Below, one piece after another: positions 1 through 7,958 of a stretch of DNA of 31,349 nucleotides. Source of the stretch: UBA3775 sp051877895. Its GTDB lineage: Bacteria; Bacillota; Clostridia; Lachnospirales; Lachnospiraceae. Each line of letters starts with the position of its first letter. Position 1 is the first letter of the stretch. Made by a program: the position numbers and the translations under genes. The stretch spans positions 1 through 31,349 of the forward strand of contig JBJEJI010000080.1 in NCBI GenBank assembly GCA_051877895.1. The letters run 5' to 3'. The notes beneath the pieces are model-generated. The model searched no databases and was not told the origin of the DNA. It saw nothing but the letters and a program-made list of their open reading frames with translations.

Positions 1-434
1 ATGATACGCTTTACATCAAGACCGGCAATCTTACCGGCATCTTTAGTTGCCTGACGCTGAGCATCATTAAAGTATGCCGGAACAGTAATTACTGCTTCAG
101 TTACTTTTTCTCCAAGATAGCTTTCTGCGTCACCTTTCAACTTCTGAAGAATCATAGCAGAAATTTCCTGTGGTGTATATTTCTTGTCATCAATAGATAC
201 TTTAAAATCAGTACCCATATGTCTTTTAATAGAAGAAATAGTTTTGTCAGAATTTGTAACAGCCTGACGTTTTGCAGGTTCACCTACGGCTCTTTCTCCA
301 TTCTTTGTAAATGCAACAACAGAAGGAGTTGTTCTGGAGCCTTCTGCATTTGCAATAACAACCGGTTTTCCACCTTCCATAACAGCAACACAACTGTTTG
401 TAGTACCTAAGTCAATACCAATAATCTTACTCAT
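1..434 (-). CDS. dnaK: Chaperone DnaK (Hsp70), N-terminal part, cut by the window edge
   Basis: This is the first 144 residues of the ATP-dependent Hsp70 chaperone, which folds and refolds cytosolic proteins with GrpE and DnaJ. The start is the ATG at 432-434 with a GGAGG ribosome-binding site about 10 bases upstream. The protein opens MSKIIGIDLGTTNSCVAVMEGG, the phosphate-1 loop of the actin-like ATPase domain. It continues through the diagnostic GSRTTPSVVAF, GEPAKRQA and VITVPAYFNDAQRQATKDAG segments. The gene runs off the left edge, so the rest of the ATPase domain and the substrate-binding domain are not visible. It lies 18 bases downstream of grpE in the CIRCE-controlled hrcA-grpE-dnaK operon. 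dnaJ is expected next but is outside the window. Identification is certain. Confidence 0.98.
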   Translation of the reverse strand, partial: MSKIIGIDLGTTNSCVAVMEGGKPVVIANAEGSRTTPSVVAFTKNGERAVGEPAKRQAVTNSDKTISSIKRHMGTDFKVSIDDKKYTPQEISAMILQKLKGDAESYLGEKVTEAVITVPAYFNDAQRQATKDAGKIAGLDVKRI

Positions 435-452
435 AATATATACCTCCAAAAA

Positions 453-1076
453 TTAATTTGCAACTTTAACCATGCTGTGTCTTACCACACTGCCATGGTA
501 CATATACCCTTTCTGAAACTCTTCGCAAACAATGTTTTCTCCAAAGTTTTCATCTTCCACATGCATTACCGCATTGTGAAAATCAGGGTTAAATTCTTTA
601 CCTACAGCTTCTATCACTTCAACTCCTGCATCCTCAAGAACTTTAAGGAGCTGTTTGTAAACCATATCAATACCTGCTGCAAATGGTTCTTTTAAACCAT
701 CTTCATCCAAAGCGCCAAGTCCTCTTTCAAAGTTATCAATTACAGGCAAAAGTTTTTCAATCATTGACTTTGCGCCCATGTCAAACATCTGGCTTTTTTC
801 TTTTTCCGTTCTTTTACGGAAATTATCAAACTCAGCAAGATTTCTGGTGATGCGGTCCTTAAGTTCCGCTATCTCATCATCTTTTTTATCATGTTTGTTT
901 TTCTTTTTTGCTTTCTTTGATTCTTTGACAGCTTCTTCTACAGGAGCTTCATTCTCTTTGGTTTCTTCTGCCGCTGTTTCTTCACTGCTTAAGTTTTCTT
1001 CAGAAACAACGGTTTCTTCAGTCTGCTCATCAGCCTGACTTTCTTTAACCTGTTCTTCTGTGTTATTTTCTGCCAA
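453..1076 (-). CDS. grpE: GrpE nucleotide exchange factor (DnaK co-chaperone)
   Basis: GrpE releases ADP from DnaK. The 207-residue protein has an unusually long acidic N-terminal tail (about residues 1-52, rich in Glu) and a lysine-rich patch (about 53-66, KESKKAKKKNKHDKK). The GrpE coiled coil follows, with RNLAEFDNFRKRTEKE and the LLPVIDNFERGL segment, then a C-terminal beta domain ending in FQKGYMYHGSVVRHSMVKVAN. This variant ends in the family pattern GY..(R/G)..(R)(H/P)(S/A)MV.V. The start codon is TTG (1074-1076) behind AGAGGTGAAG; no ATG lies in a suitable place. It lies 13 bases after hrcA and 18 bases before dnaK, so it is cotranscribed with both and repressed by HrcA. The disordered tail probably varies between species. 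Confidence 0.97.
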   Translation of the reverse strand: MAENNTEEQVKESQADEQTEETVVSEENLSSEETAAEETKENEAPVEEAVKESKKAKKKNKHDKKDDEIAELKDRITRNLAEFDNFRKRTEKEKSQMFDMGAKSMIEKLLPVIDNFERGLGALDEDGLKEPFAAGIDMVYKQLLKVLEDAGVEVIEAVGKEFNPDFHNAVMHVEDENFGENIVCEEFQKGYMYHGSVVRHSMVKVAN

Positions 1077-1089
1077 TATTCTTCACCTC

Positions 1090-2127
1090 TTAACTGTTTT
1101 TATTAAAAATGTCATCCAACTCTTCCATAAGATTCTTCAGAGAATCTACCACACGTTCATAATCCATTCGCCGAGGACCGATAATACCAATCTTACCATA
1201 GACCCCTTCTTCAATTTGATATGTGGCAGTTACTACAGAACAATCTTTTGTGGCTTCAATTTGGGATTCATTGCCGATGTAAACCTGAATTGTTCCGTTA
1301 CCGCTTTGGAAATTTTCGGAACAGATAAGTTCTCTTAACTGACTTTTATCTTCAATGGCAGATAACAAATTCGTCACATTACCGGACTCATTAAGTTCCG
1401 GATATTTCAGAATATTTGTTGTTCCGCTTGTATACATCTCCACATCGTCGTTTTCTTCAAAGACTTCAGCAATAGAATCAATAATATCACTCACAACAGA
1501 TGTATATCCAAGAGATTCTTCCTTCATCTTCTGTATCAGACCAAGGCTAATCTGATTTTTATCAAGTCCCTGAAGAAATGTATTTAACATCAGATTCAGT
1601 TTTAATACAACTTCTGCTGAAAGCGGTTCTGAAAGCTTAACCATTTTATTCTTTATGATGTTTCTGTCAAGAACTATAACAAGCAAGAGTGTTTCTTCAT
1701 CAATGGCAGACAACTGAATAAATTTTAGTTTTCTTTCCGTATAAGTAGGAGTTGTAATCATGGATGCATAATTCGTCTGTTCGGCAATAAGCTTTGCTGC
1801 CTTTTTTAAAACAAGATCAAGTTTTTCTTCTTTCTTATCAAGCATAACCTTGAGATTAGAAAGTTCCTGTTCTTTTTCACTCATCATCCGGTCTACATAG
1901 AACCTGTAACCTTTGTCAGTAGGAATTCTGCCGGCCGAAGTATGAGGCTGGGTAATATATCCCATTTCTTCAAGATCACTCATTTCATTACGTATTGTAG
2001 CAGAACTGAGATTAATATCCCCGTACTTGGAAATGGTTCTTGACCCTACCGGTTCACCAGTATCAAGATAATTCTTAATTATGGCAAACAATATAGTTTG
2101 TTTTCTTTGATCCAGTTCGTTGTTCAT
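1090..2127 (-). CDS. hrcA: Heat-inducible transcription repressor HrcA
   Basis: HrcA binds CIRCE operators and represses the dnaK (and usually groE) operons; GroEL assists its activity. The protein of 345 residues has an N-terminal winged helix (LDQRKQTILFAIIKNYLDTGEPVGSRTISK..., then LSSATIRNEMSDLEEMGYITQPHTSAGRIPTDKGYRFYVD). A long GAF-like and dimerisation region ends in IGIIGPRRMDYERVVDSLKNLMEEL, the family's C-terminal signature. I chose the ATG at 2125-2127 because AAGGAAGG lies just upstream. A longer frame would begin at a TTG inside the CIRCE operator (2158-2160) and is unlikely. It is the first gene of the heat-shock operon and is autoregulated through the operator directly upstream. 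Confidence 0.97.
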   Translation of the reverse strand: MNNELDQRKQTILFAIIKNYLDTGEPVGSRTISKYGDINLSSATIRNEMSDLEEMGYITQPHTSAGRIPTDKGYRFYVDRMMSEKEQELSNLKVMLDKKEEKLDLVLKKAAKLIAEQTNYASMITTPTYTERKLKFIQLSAIDEETLLLVIVLDRNIIKNKMVKLSEPLSAEVVLKLNLMLNTFLQGLDKNQISLGLIQKMKEESLGYTSVVSDIIDSIAEVFEENDDVEMYTSGTTNILKYPELNESGNVTNLLSAIEDKSQLRELICSENFQSGNGTIQVYIGNESQIEATKDCSVVTATYQIEEGVYGKIGIIGPRRMDYERVVDSLKNLMEELDDIFNKNS

Positions 2128-2149
2128 TATGCCTTCCTTCTTTTTTCTG

Positions 2150-2176
2150 TTAGCACTCAATCATTTGGAGTGCTAA
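2150..2176 (-). promoter_or_regulatory. CIRCE operator (HrcA binding site)
   Basis: A perfect 9-9-9 inverted repeat, TTAGCACTC, nine bases, GAGTGCTAA, matches the CIRCE consensus at every position. It sits between the -10 hexamer of the hrcA promoter and the hrcA start codon, as expected for HrcA autorepression of hrcA-grpE-dnaK. Confidence 0.98.
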
Positions 2177-2189
2177 CATCTATGTTCAT

Positions 2190-2218
2190 AAGATACTACT
2201 AAGAAAAGGATTTGTCAA
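2190..2218 (-). promoter_or_regulatory. Sigma-A promoter of the hrcA-grpE-dnaK operon
   Basis: On the minus strand, TTGACA (2213-2218) and TATCTT (2190-2195) are separated by exactly 17 bases. The predicted transcription start falls just ahead of the CIRCE repeat, so HrcA would block initiation or clearance. Confidence 0.88.
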
Positions 2219-2255
2219 GTGATTTGAAAAAAAAATCGCAAATTTTACGGATTAT

Positions 2256-3407
2256 TTATACAAATTCCGATAAAATAATATTACTAACTAAAAAGCCCTG
2301 TGTCGTAAAGGAATAACCTTTATCAGTTTTATTTATAAAGTCCGGTACGAATCTGTCAAATATTTTTTTATAACTGTCCGGAAATATCTCGCCGAATTTA
2401 TTTTCATAATCTTCATAGGTAATTCCCCGAGACATTCTCATCCCCAGAAAAACAAATTCCTGTTTCTTTTCTTCCATAGAAATAACTTCAGTAGTAACAG
2501 CATGCGGATTTGCAATATATTCATTAATGTTCTTAATCTTTGTTGTTCGCAGGTTACCGGCATAACCTACAGCCCCTGCTCCACAACCAAGATAAGGTTC
2601 TCCTGTCCAATATCCACAGTTGTGCTTTGATTCATATCCCGGTTTTGAAAAATTCGATATTTCATACTGAAAATATCCTGCTTCATCCAGTCTTTTTATT
2701 GTTTCACAATAAATATCCGCCTGCACATTTTCTTTTGGCACATAACCACTTCCGGGTCCATATTGTTCATATAATACTGTGCCCGGCTCAATAATCAACT
2801 CATATGCCGAAATATGTTTTGGTCCCAGATTAATTGCTTTATCGAGAGAATCAAGAAAAACAGCCACATCCTGACCGGGCAATCCGTGAATCAGATCAAG
2901 ATTTATATTTTCAAAGCCTGCCTTTTGGAGAATTGAAAAAGCTTTATACACATCTTCTTCATTATGTGCTCTTCCCAAAAGTTCCAGTTCTTTATTATTA
3001 AAAGACTGCACACCCATACTTACTCTGTTTATACCTGTATTTTTGTAACACCGGACTTTTTCTTCTGTAACGGTACAAGGATTCAATTCAATGGTTATTT
3101 CCGTGTCTTCATTTATGTTACTAAATTTTTTGACGGTATCCATAATTCGCTCAATATGATATGCAGGTATAAGCCCCGGTGTTCCACCACCTATATACAC
3201 ACTGCTTAATGTTTTTAGCTTATAATTTTTGTCTGATATTATAGTACTGTCTGCTCTTCCTGTTTCCAAGCCCAATAAAGAGTACCGGATATCTTGAATC
3301 AATGCATCCACATATGGATTTATTTTATCTTCGCAGTTATCCCAGGAAAGGAAATCACAATACTTACACTTCTTTTTACAAAAAGGAATATGAATATATA
3401 GCTCCAT
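2256..3407 (-). CDS. hemW: HemW-type radical SAM protein (heme chaperone family, formerly called HemN-like)
   Basis: A 383-residue radical SAM enzyme-fold protein. The cluster-binding cysteines are C10, C14 and C17 in IHIPFCKKKCKYCDF, followed by the SAM-binding YIGGGTP motif near residue 75. The residue two after C17 is Phe rather than the extra Cys of true HemN coproporphyrinogen dehydrogenase, which favours HemW, a proposed heme-handling chaperone. The HemW-type HNCGYW...YLGCGAGAVGY motif (about residues 260-285) is present, followed by the HemN C-terminal domain. The start ATG has AAGGATGG upstream. It lies between lepA and hrcA, its usual place in Firmicutes. Its exact physiological role in an anaerobe is not shown by the sequence. 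Confidence 0.93.
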   Translation of the reverse strand: MELYIHIPFCKKKCKYCDFLSWDNCEDKINPYVDALIQDIRYSLLGLETGRADSTIISDKNYKLKTLSSVYIGGGTPGLIPAYHIERIMDTVKKFSNINEDTEITIELNPCTVTEEKVRCYKNTGINRVSMGVQSFNNKELELLGRAHNEEDVYKAFSILQKAGFENINLDLIHGLPGQDVAVFLDSLDKAINLGPKHISAYELIIEPGTVLYEQYGPGSGYVPKENVQADIYCETIKRLDEAGYFQYEISNFSKPGYESKHNCGYWTGEPYLGCGAGAVGYAGNLRTTKIKNINEYIANPHAVTTEVISMEEKKQEFVFLGMRMSRGITYEDYENKFGEIFPDSYKKIFDRFVPDFINKTDKGYSFTTQGFLVSNIILSEFV

Positions 3408-3425
3408 CTTTCCATCCTTTCAAAG

Positions 3426-3452
3426 AAAAAGCAAGTCCATAAGACCTGCTTT
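3426..3452 (-). terminator. Terminator-like hairpin between lepA and hemW
   Basis: On the minus strand, AAAGCAGGTC, a five-base loop and GACTTGCTTT form a 10-bp stem with one G-U pair, followed by T5, C and T3. It lies right after the lepA stop and before the hemW ribosome-binding site, so it could partly terminate or process the transcript. The stem is only moderately GC-rich. Confidence 0.45.
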
Positions 3453-3458
3453 CAAAAA

Positions 3459-5273
3459 CTATTCTTCATCAAGCTTCAAGACACTCATAAAAGCCTTTTG
3501 AGGAATTTCTACATTTCCAATCTGACGCATTCGCTTCTTGCCTTCCTTCTGTTTTTCAAGAAGCTTCTTCTTACGTGTAATATCGCCACCGTAACATTTA
3601 GCCAATACATCCTTACGCATGGCCTTAACAGTTTCTCTGGCAATAACCTTGCCACCTACAGCAGCCTGTATTGGAATTTCAAAAAGATGTCTTGGAATTT
3701 CTTCCTTCAGTTTTTCACACATCTTTCTTCCTCTCTCATAGGCTGAATCTGCATGGACGATAAAAGAAAGTGCATCTACTTCTTCTCTGTTAATAAGTAT
3801 ATCCAGCTTTACAAGCTGACTTGGAACATATCCTTTTATTTCATAGTCAAAGGAAGCATATCCTCTGGAACGGGATTTAAGTGCATCGAAGAAATCATAA
3901 ATTATTTCATTAAGCGGAAGGTCATATTTAATAAGTGCTCTTGTGGCTTCAATATATTCAATGCCATTATAAACACCACGACGTTCCTGACACAATGTCA
4001 TTATGGCGCCGACAAATTCTGTGGTTACCATAATTTCAGCACTTACTATAGGTTCCTCCATGTGTTCTATTTCGGAAGGATCCGGTAAATTAGACGGATT
4101 AGTGATTTCTATTACCGTGCCATCTGTTTTGTAAACCTTGTAGATAACACTTGGTGCTGTGGTAACAAGTTCAAGGTCATATTCACGTTCCAATCTTTCC
4201 TGAATGATTTCCAAATGAAGCAAACCAAGGAATCCGCATCTGAAACCGAACCCAAGAGCAATACTGGTTTCAGGCTCGTACTGAAGTGCAGCATCATTCA
4301 ACTGTAGTTTTTCAAGTGCATCTCTAAGATCCCCGTATTTAGCTCCGTCAGCAGGATACATGCCGCAATACACCATGGAATTAACTTTTTTATATCCCGG
4401 CAATGGCTCTGAAGCAGGATTGTTTGCGTCGGTTACAGTATCTCCGACTCTTGTATCACGTACATTTTTCAGAGAAGCCATGATGTATCCAACCATTCCC
4501 GCAGATAATTCATCACAAGGCATAAATTTCCCGGGTGCGAAGGTACCGATTTCAACAACATCGGCTTCCGCTCCGGTAGCCATCATTCTGATTCTGCTGT
4601 CATTAGTTATTTTGCCCTCTTTAACTCGACAAAAAATGATAACTCCTTTATATGAATCATAAACAGAATCAAAGATAAGAGCCTGTAACGGATTATTACT
4701 GTCTCCACCCGGAGCAGGAATTTTCTCTACGATCTGTTCCAAAACTTCTTCAATATTAATTCCGTTTTTGGCAGAGATAAGAGGTGCATCATGTGCTTCT
4801 ATGCCGATTACATCCTCAATTTCATTAATGACACGTTCAGGTTCTGCACTGGGAAGATCTATTTTATTAATTACAGGCATGATTTCCAAATCATGATCAA
4901 GTGCAAGATAAACGTTAGCAAGTGTCTGAGCTTCAACTCCCTGCGCAGCATCCACCACAAGTATAGCGCCTTCACAGGCGGCAAGGCTTCGGCTAACTTC
5001 ATCGTTAACGTCAACATGTCCCGGCGTATCAATAAGATTGAACACATACTCTTCGCCGTCTTTCGCTTTATAAACAGCTCTTACAGTCTGTGCTTTAATT
5101 GTTATTCCTCTTTCACGTTCCAGATCCATATTATCAAGAACCTGACTCTGCATTTCTCTTAATGTAAGTACTCCGGTTTTTTCAATGATACGGTCTGCCA
5201 GTGTAGATTTACCATGGTCAATATGTGCAATAATACAAAAATTTCTAATTTTACTCTGATCAGTTTTACTCAT
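3459..5273 (-). CDS. lepA: Elongation factor 4 (LepA), ribosome back-translocation GTPase
   Basis: A translational GTPase of 604 residues, the normal family length. All G motifs are visible: AHIDHGKST (P-loop), RGITIKAQT (switch I), DTPGHVD (switch II), NKIDLP and SAKNG. Domain II follows, then the EF-G-like domains (FGFRCGFLGLLHLEIIQERLEREYDL) and the LepA-specific C-terminal domain with KCYGGDITRKKKLLEKQKEGKKRMRQIGNVEIPQKAF, the most diagnostic stretch. I placed the start at the ATG at 5271-5273 (MSKTDQSKIRNF), which has GATGAGG upstream. In-frame upstream codons (ATG and TTG) would add five residues. It has its own promoter and is followed by hemW. Confidence 0.98.
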   Translation of the reverse strand: MSKTDQSKIRNFCIIAHIDHGKSTLADRIIEKTGVLTLREMQSQVLDNMDLERERGITIKAQTVRAVYKAKDGEEYVFNLIDTPGHVDVNDEVSRSLAACEGAILVVDAAQGVEAQTLANVYLALDHDLEIMPVINKIDLPSAEPERVINEIEDVIGIEAHDAPLISAKNGINIEEVLEQIVEKIPAPGGDSNNPLQALIFDSVYDSYKGVIIFCRVKEGKITNDSRIRMMATGAEADVVEIGTFAPGKFMPCDELSAGMVGYIMASLKNVRDTRVGDTVTDANNPASEPLPGYKKVNSMVYCGMYPADGAKYGDLRDALEKLQLNDAALQYEPETSIALGFGFRCGFLGLLHLEIIQERLEREYDLELVTTAPSVIYKVYKTDGTVIEITNPSNLPDPSEIEHMEEPIVSAEIMVTTEFVGAIMTLCQERRGVYNGIEYIEATRALIKYDLPLNEIIYDFFDALKSRSRGYASFDYEIKGYVPSQLVKLDILINREEVDALSFIVHADSAYERGRKMCEKLKEEIPRHLFEIPIQAAVGGKVIARETVKAMRKDVLAKCYGGDITRKKKLLEKQKEGKKRMRQIGNVEIPQKAFMSVLKLDEE

Positions 5274-5305
5274 TATTTTCCTCATCAAATCATGTAATAA
5301 TTGAA

Positions 5306-5334
5306 ATTATAACATAGAGCTTTTTCTTTTACAA
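5306..5334 (-). promoter_or_regulatory. Probable sigma-A promoter of lepA
   Basis: On the minus strand, TTGTAA (5329-5334) and a perfect TATAAT (5306-5311) are 17 bases apart, in the 67-base gap between the spoIIP stop and the lepA start. It would let lepA-hemW be expressed during growth, independent of the sporulation genes upstream. Confidence 0.8.
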
Positions 5335-5340
5335 GTAAAG

Positions 5341-6489
5341 TTATTCTGGTTTAGTAAGAACAGAATCTAACACCTCAGCAAAGATTTCCATGGAATTATA
5401 TGCTTCCTGAACAGTATTTTCTTCGGTACCCACTTCAACCAATAAATATTTTTCACAAAGATGCATATTAAACCTGTAATTTTTTAAGTATATATTTTTC
5501 ATATAATCTTCATACAAATAATCCGACATGAGTTTAAGCTGGAAACTAAAGGCCAGATTATATTCACGATTAGGATTATACAAATATTCTATATCTCCAT
5601 TGGAATCGTATGATAGTCCATTAAACAGCATTACCTTACACATATCTTTTCCGTTAATATTAACAGTTCTTGCCGGTCCGCTGTCTCTATGTAAATCAAT
5701 AATAACATCAATATCCGGATTTTCTTCCAAAACCTTTGTAATCCCGTTAAGTGCCTGGGAATAAGCAACAGATCTGTTTATTTCTCCGTTTTCCCTGTCA
5801 TAGTACGTAGTGTCATGTATAACCTCATAACCTTTTTCCGTAAGCAGTTCTGCCAGGTAAGTACCCACACCGATTACGCTGTCATGACTTGTACCATCAC
5901 TGTTCACAAAGCCTTCCGAAGCATGAGTATGATAAATGAGTATTTTCTTTCCTTCTTTCAAAGTACAATCCTTCATCAAAAACTCGTTGACATTTAAAAT
6001 ATTTTCCGTAACAGATGTACTTGAATCAACAATATAATAATTCCCAACAAACTCATTAAATGACATTTTAGAATACGTTGTCAGAAAATCAGAGAATTGT
6101 TTTGTGGATATTACTTTTCCATTGCCATCCTCATCACTAATATCCATTTTGACCGGAATTTCATCACGCACATAATTCAACGCAAAACCTGACTCATAAA
6201 GCTTTTCGTTTCCTTGCTTAACAAATATCATATCCTGTGTCAGCAAATTCTTTTTAATTACTTGAATATTAGAACCATCTGTAAATACAAAATCGAGAAA
6301 ACTACCGACATCTTTACTTTCCACAAAATTATAATAATACTCAGCTGTATAAATTAACAAATATCTGACAGAAGGAAAAAGAAGGGACAAAACAATAAAA
6401 AGAACGAAAAACAATAAAGTAACACAGCCTACTATTTTTTCTCTGCAAACACAGAATTTATTGCCTCTTTCAGAATTTTGCTTACGCAT
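5341..6489 (-). CDS. spoIIP: Stage II sporulation protein P (engulfment peptidoglycan hydrolase)
   Basis: SpoIIP is the amidase and endopeptidase that, with SpoIID and SpoIIM, thins septal peptidoglycan and drives engulfment of the forespore. The 382-residue protein has a short basic N-terminus and one membrane anchor (about residues 20-45, VTLLFFVLFIVLSLLFPSVRYLL). A poorly conserved linker leads to the amidase-fold domain with ILIYHTHASEGF (about 185-195) and DVIIDLHRDSG (about 259-269), the zinc-site and catalytic signatures. The start ATG (6487-6489) has GAGGAGGT just upstream and lies 58 bases inside gpr, so translation is likely coupled to gpr. Its family is usually under mother-cell sigma-E; I did not identify a specific sigma-E promoter. 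Confidence 0.95.
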   Translation of the reverse strand: MRKQNSERGNKFCVCREKIVGCVTLLFFVLFIVLSLLFPSVRYLLIYTAEYYYNFVESKDVGSFLDFVFTDGSNIQVIKKNLLTQDMIFVKQGNEKLYESGFALNYVRDEIPVKMDISDEDGNGKVISTKQFSDFLTTYSKMSFNEFVGNYYIVDSSTSVTENILNVNEFLMKDCTLKEGKKILIYHTHASEGFVNSDGTSHDSVIGVGTYLAELLTEKGYEVIHDTTYYDRENGEINRSVAYSQALNGITKVLEENPDIDVIIDLHRDSGPARTVNINGKDMCKVMLFNGLSYDSNGDIEYLYNPNREYNLAFSFQLKLMSDYLYEDYMKNIYLKNYRFNMHLCEKYLLVEVGTEENTVQEAYNSMEIFAEVLDSVLTKPE

Positions 6490-7334
6490 ATGACCTCCTC
6501 ATCTATATTCTTAGTTGTCACATACTTATCTTCCAGTCCGTCAAAATTAAGTTTACCCAAAAGTTCCTTTAAGCTCTGTGTTTCATTAAGTTCAGGTAAA
6601 GCTTTTTCAATGCTTTCTATAGCAATGGTTGTAGCATCCACAACAGTAGGTACACCTATTGCAAGAACCGGTACACCTATACTTTTTTTATTTAGAACCT
6701 GTCTCTGATTACCCAAACCGGCTCCCGGACTAATGCCGGTGTCTGTAAGCTGGTATGTTGCATTAATTCTCTCCATACTTCTACTTGCAAGAGCATCAAT
6801 AACAATAAGAAGTTTTGGTTTTAATTTCTCAACTACTCCTTTAATAATATCCCCGGTCTCCATCCCTGTCTGAGCCATAACTCCGGGAGCAATTGCACTG
6901 ACATAGGAAATATTACTGTGTTCTTCAGGAAAAAACAACTTCATATGTCTGGTAATGTCCAGGCTGTCAGTTACTTTTGGTCCTATAGAATCAGAAGTAA
7001 TGTTTCTGTTGCCGATTCCTGCTACCAGTACACTTTCCGGTCTTTCTCCCAATTCCATAAGCACACACATTTTCCTAATTTCATCAGAAAGTATTTCTAT
7101 GGTTTTTGCTATTTCTCTATCATCCATTAACAAACAATTTTTCCCTTCAACAGACACATATCTTCCCACAGGTTTTTTCATAATGTCTGCTCCCTCTTCA
7201 GTTTTTATATCTACTGTGGAAATTATATGTCCGGATTTTTTTCGGGTTTTAACCTCAACTCCTTTTATCTCCACATCTTCATTAAAACTTTCTCTTACTT
7301 CCGTTGCAAGGTCGGTACGTCCCGTTAATTCCAT
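6432..7334 (-). CDS. gpr: Germination protease GPR
   Basis: GPR degrades small acid-soluble spore proteins (SASPs) when spores germinate. It is made in the forespore as a zymogen and processed by removal of a short N-terminal propeptide. The 300-residue protein begins MELTGRTDLATEVRE, the conserved propeptide opening. It contains VAGIGNRNITSDSIGPKVTDSLDITRH, the family's GxGNxxxTxDxxGPxV core with the aspartate region of the atypical aspartic protease, and IDALASRSMERINATYQLTDTGISPGAGLGNQR. The ATG at 7332-7334 was chosen because GGAGG lies six bases upstream; a longer frame would add seven residues without a site. It is followed by overlapping spoIIP and preceded by the rpsT terminator. Confidence 0.96.
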   Translation of the reverse strand: MELTGRTDLATEVRESFNEDVEIKGVEVKTRKKSGHIISTVDIKTEEGADIMKKPVGRYVSVEGKNCLLMDDREIAKTIEILSDEIRKMCVLMELGERPESVLVAGIGNRNITSDSIGPKVTDSLDITRHMKLFFPEEHSNISYVSAIAPGVMAQTGMETGDIIKGVVEKLKPKLLIVIDALASRSMERINATYQLTDTGISPGAGLGNQRQVLNKKSIGVPVLAIGVPTVVDATTIAIESIEKALPELNETQSLKELLGKLNFDGLEDKYVTTKNIDEEVICVSKILKEAINSVFAEKK

Positions 7335-7383
7335 ATATGCCTCCGTCAAAAACAATAAATCTACCCTTCAGTTAAATTAGTTT

Positions 7384-7412
7384 TATTATTTCCAACTATT
7401 TTATATATATGT
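7384..7412 (-). promoter_or_regulatory. Candidate forespore (sigma-F type) promoter of gpr
   Basis: On the minus strand, GGAAATAATA (7384-7393) matches the sigma-F -10 pattern GGNNANANTR at every defined base. ACATA (7408-7412) matches four of five bases of the -35 pattern GYWTA, 14 bases upstream. It lies between the rpsT terminator and gpr, where forespore control of gpr is expected. The AT-rich context makes chance matches possible. Confidence 0.4.
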
Positions 7413-7420
7413 AAATGGAC

Positions 7421-7449
7421 AAAAAAAAGACCTGCCATAATGGCAGGTC
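7421..7449 (-). terminator. Rho-independent terminator of rpsT
   Basis: On the minus strand, a perfect 9-bp stem GACCTGCCA / TGGCAGGTC with a 3-base loop is followed directly by eight T residues. It separates rpsT from the sporulation gene gpr. Confidence 0.95.
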
Positions 7450-7466
7450 ATAAATAAACAGGCCTA

Positions 7467-7730
7467 TTAGTTTAAAGCATTTACTGCTTTAGCTAAACTT
7501 GATACTTTTCTTGCAGCGTTATTCTTGTGGAAAACACCCTTTGCGCAAGCTTTATCAATAGCAACAGTTGCTTCCTTAAGAGCTTCAGTAGCTTTAGCCT
7601 TGTCGCCGGCAGCCACAGCAACTTCAACTTTCTTAACTAAAGTCTTAACCTTTGACTTAATCATCTTATTTCTCAAGGTCTTTGTTTCAATAACCTTTAC
7701 ACGCTTCTTAGCAGACTTGATATTAGCCAA
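7467..7730 (-). CDS. rpsT: 30S ribosomal protein S20
   Basis: An 87-residue, lysine-rich helical primary 16S rRNA-binding protein. The N-terminus MANIKSAKKRVKVIETKTLRNKMIKSKVKTLVKK matches the S20 signature. The conserved C-terminal half includes KGVFHKNNAARKVSSLAKAVNAL. The ATG start has GGAGG nine bases upstream. It forms a single-gene unit with its own promoter, a structured leader and a strong terminator. In Bacillus-type gene order it sits next to holA; here about 10 kb separates the two. Confidence 0.98.
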   Translation of the reverse strand: MANIKSAKKRVKVIETKTLRNKMIKSKVKTLVKKVEVAVAAGDKAKATEALKEATVAIDKACAKGVFHKNNAARKVSSLAKAVNALN

Positions 7731-7778
7731 TTTAATTTCCTCCTGTATAAATCTGTTTTATTAATTATTCGCATGACT

Positions 7779-7815
7779 GTTTATGTAAATCCGGACACGG
7801 ACGCTTCACATAAAC
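7779..7815 (-). ncRNA. Stem-loop in the rpsT leader, possible S20 autoregulatory element
   Basis: In the roughly 90-base untranslated leader of rpsT (minus strand), GTTTATGTGAA pairs with TTTACATAAAC (11 bp, one G-U). A second short helix, TCCG / CGGA, sits inside with a four-base loop and a GCG bulge. A two-tier hairpin in a ribosomal protein leader suggests feedback regulation. That function is inferred, and I do not identify it with a named RNA family. Confidence 0.45.
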
Positions 7816-7825
7816 ATACTCATAT

Positions 7826-7854
7826 ATAATAATATTAAAACAAATAATTGTCAA
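7826..7854 (-). promoter_or_regulatory. Sigma-A promoter of rpsT
   Basis: On the minus strand, TTGACA (7849-7854) and TATTAT (7826-7831) are 17 bases apart. The transcript would start just upstream of the leader stem-loop. Confidence 0.85.
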
Positions 7855-7958
7855 ATACTTTTTTACTAATTTAAAAATATTTTTCCTGTGTATTCAACTT
7901 TAAATTATTACTGATTTTTGTGCAGAGTCAAACTTGCAAACGCTCCGCTTTATATTAT

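Noticed and set aside
2128..2160. Longer HrcA starting at a TTG codon inside the CIRCE repeat
   Set aside because: It would place the start within the operator, lacks a ribosome-binding site and adds residues not seen in the family.
3753..5162. Long open frames on the plus strand opposite lepA (3753-4088, 4360-4662, 4791-5162)
   Set aside because: They run antisense to a strongly conserved gene, have no family resemblance and no suitable ribosome-binding sites.
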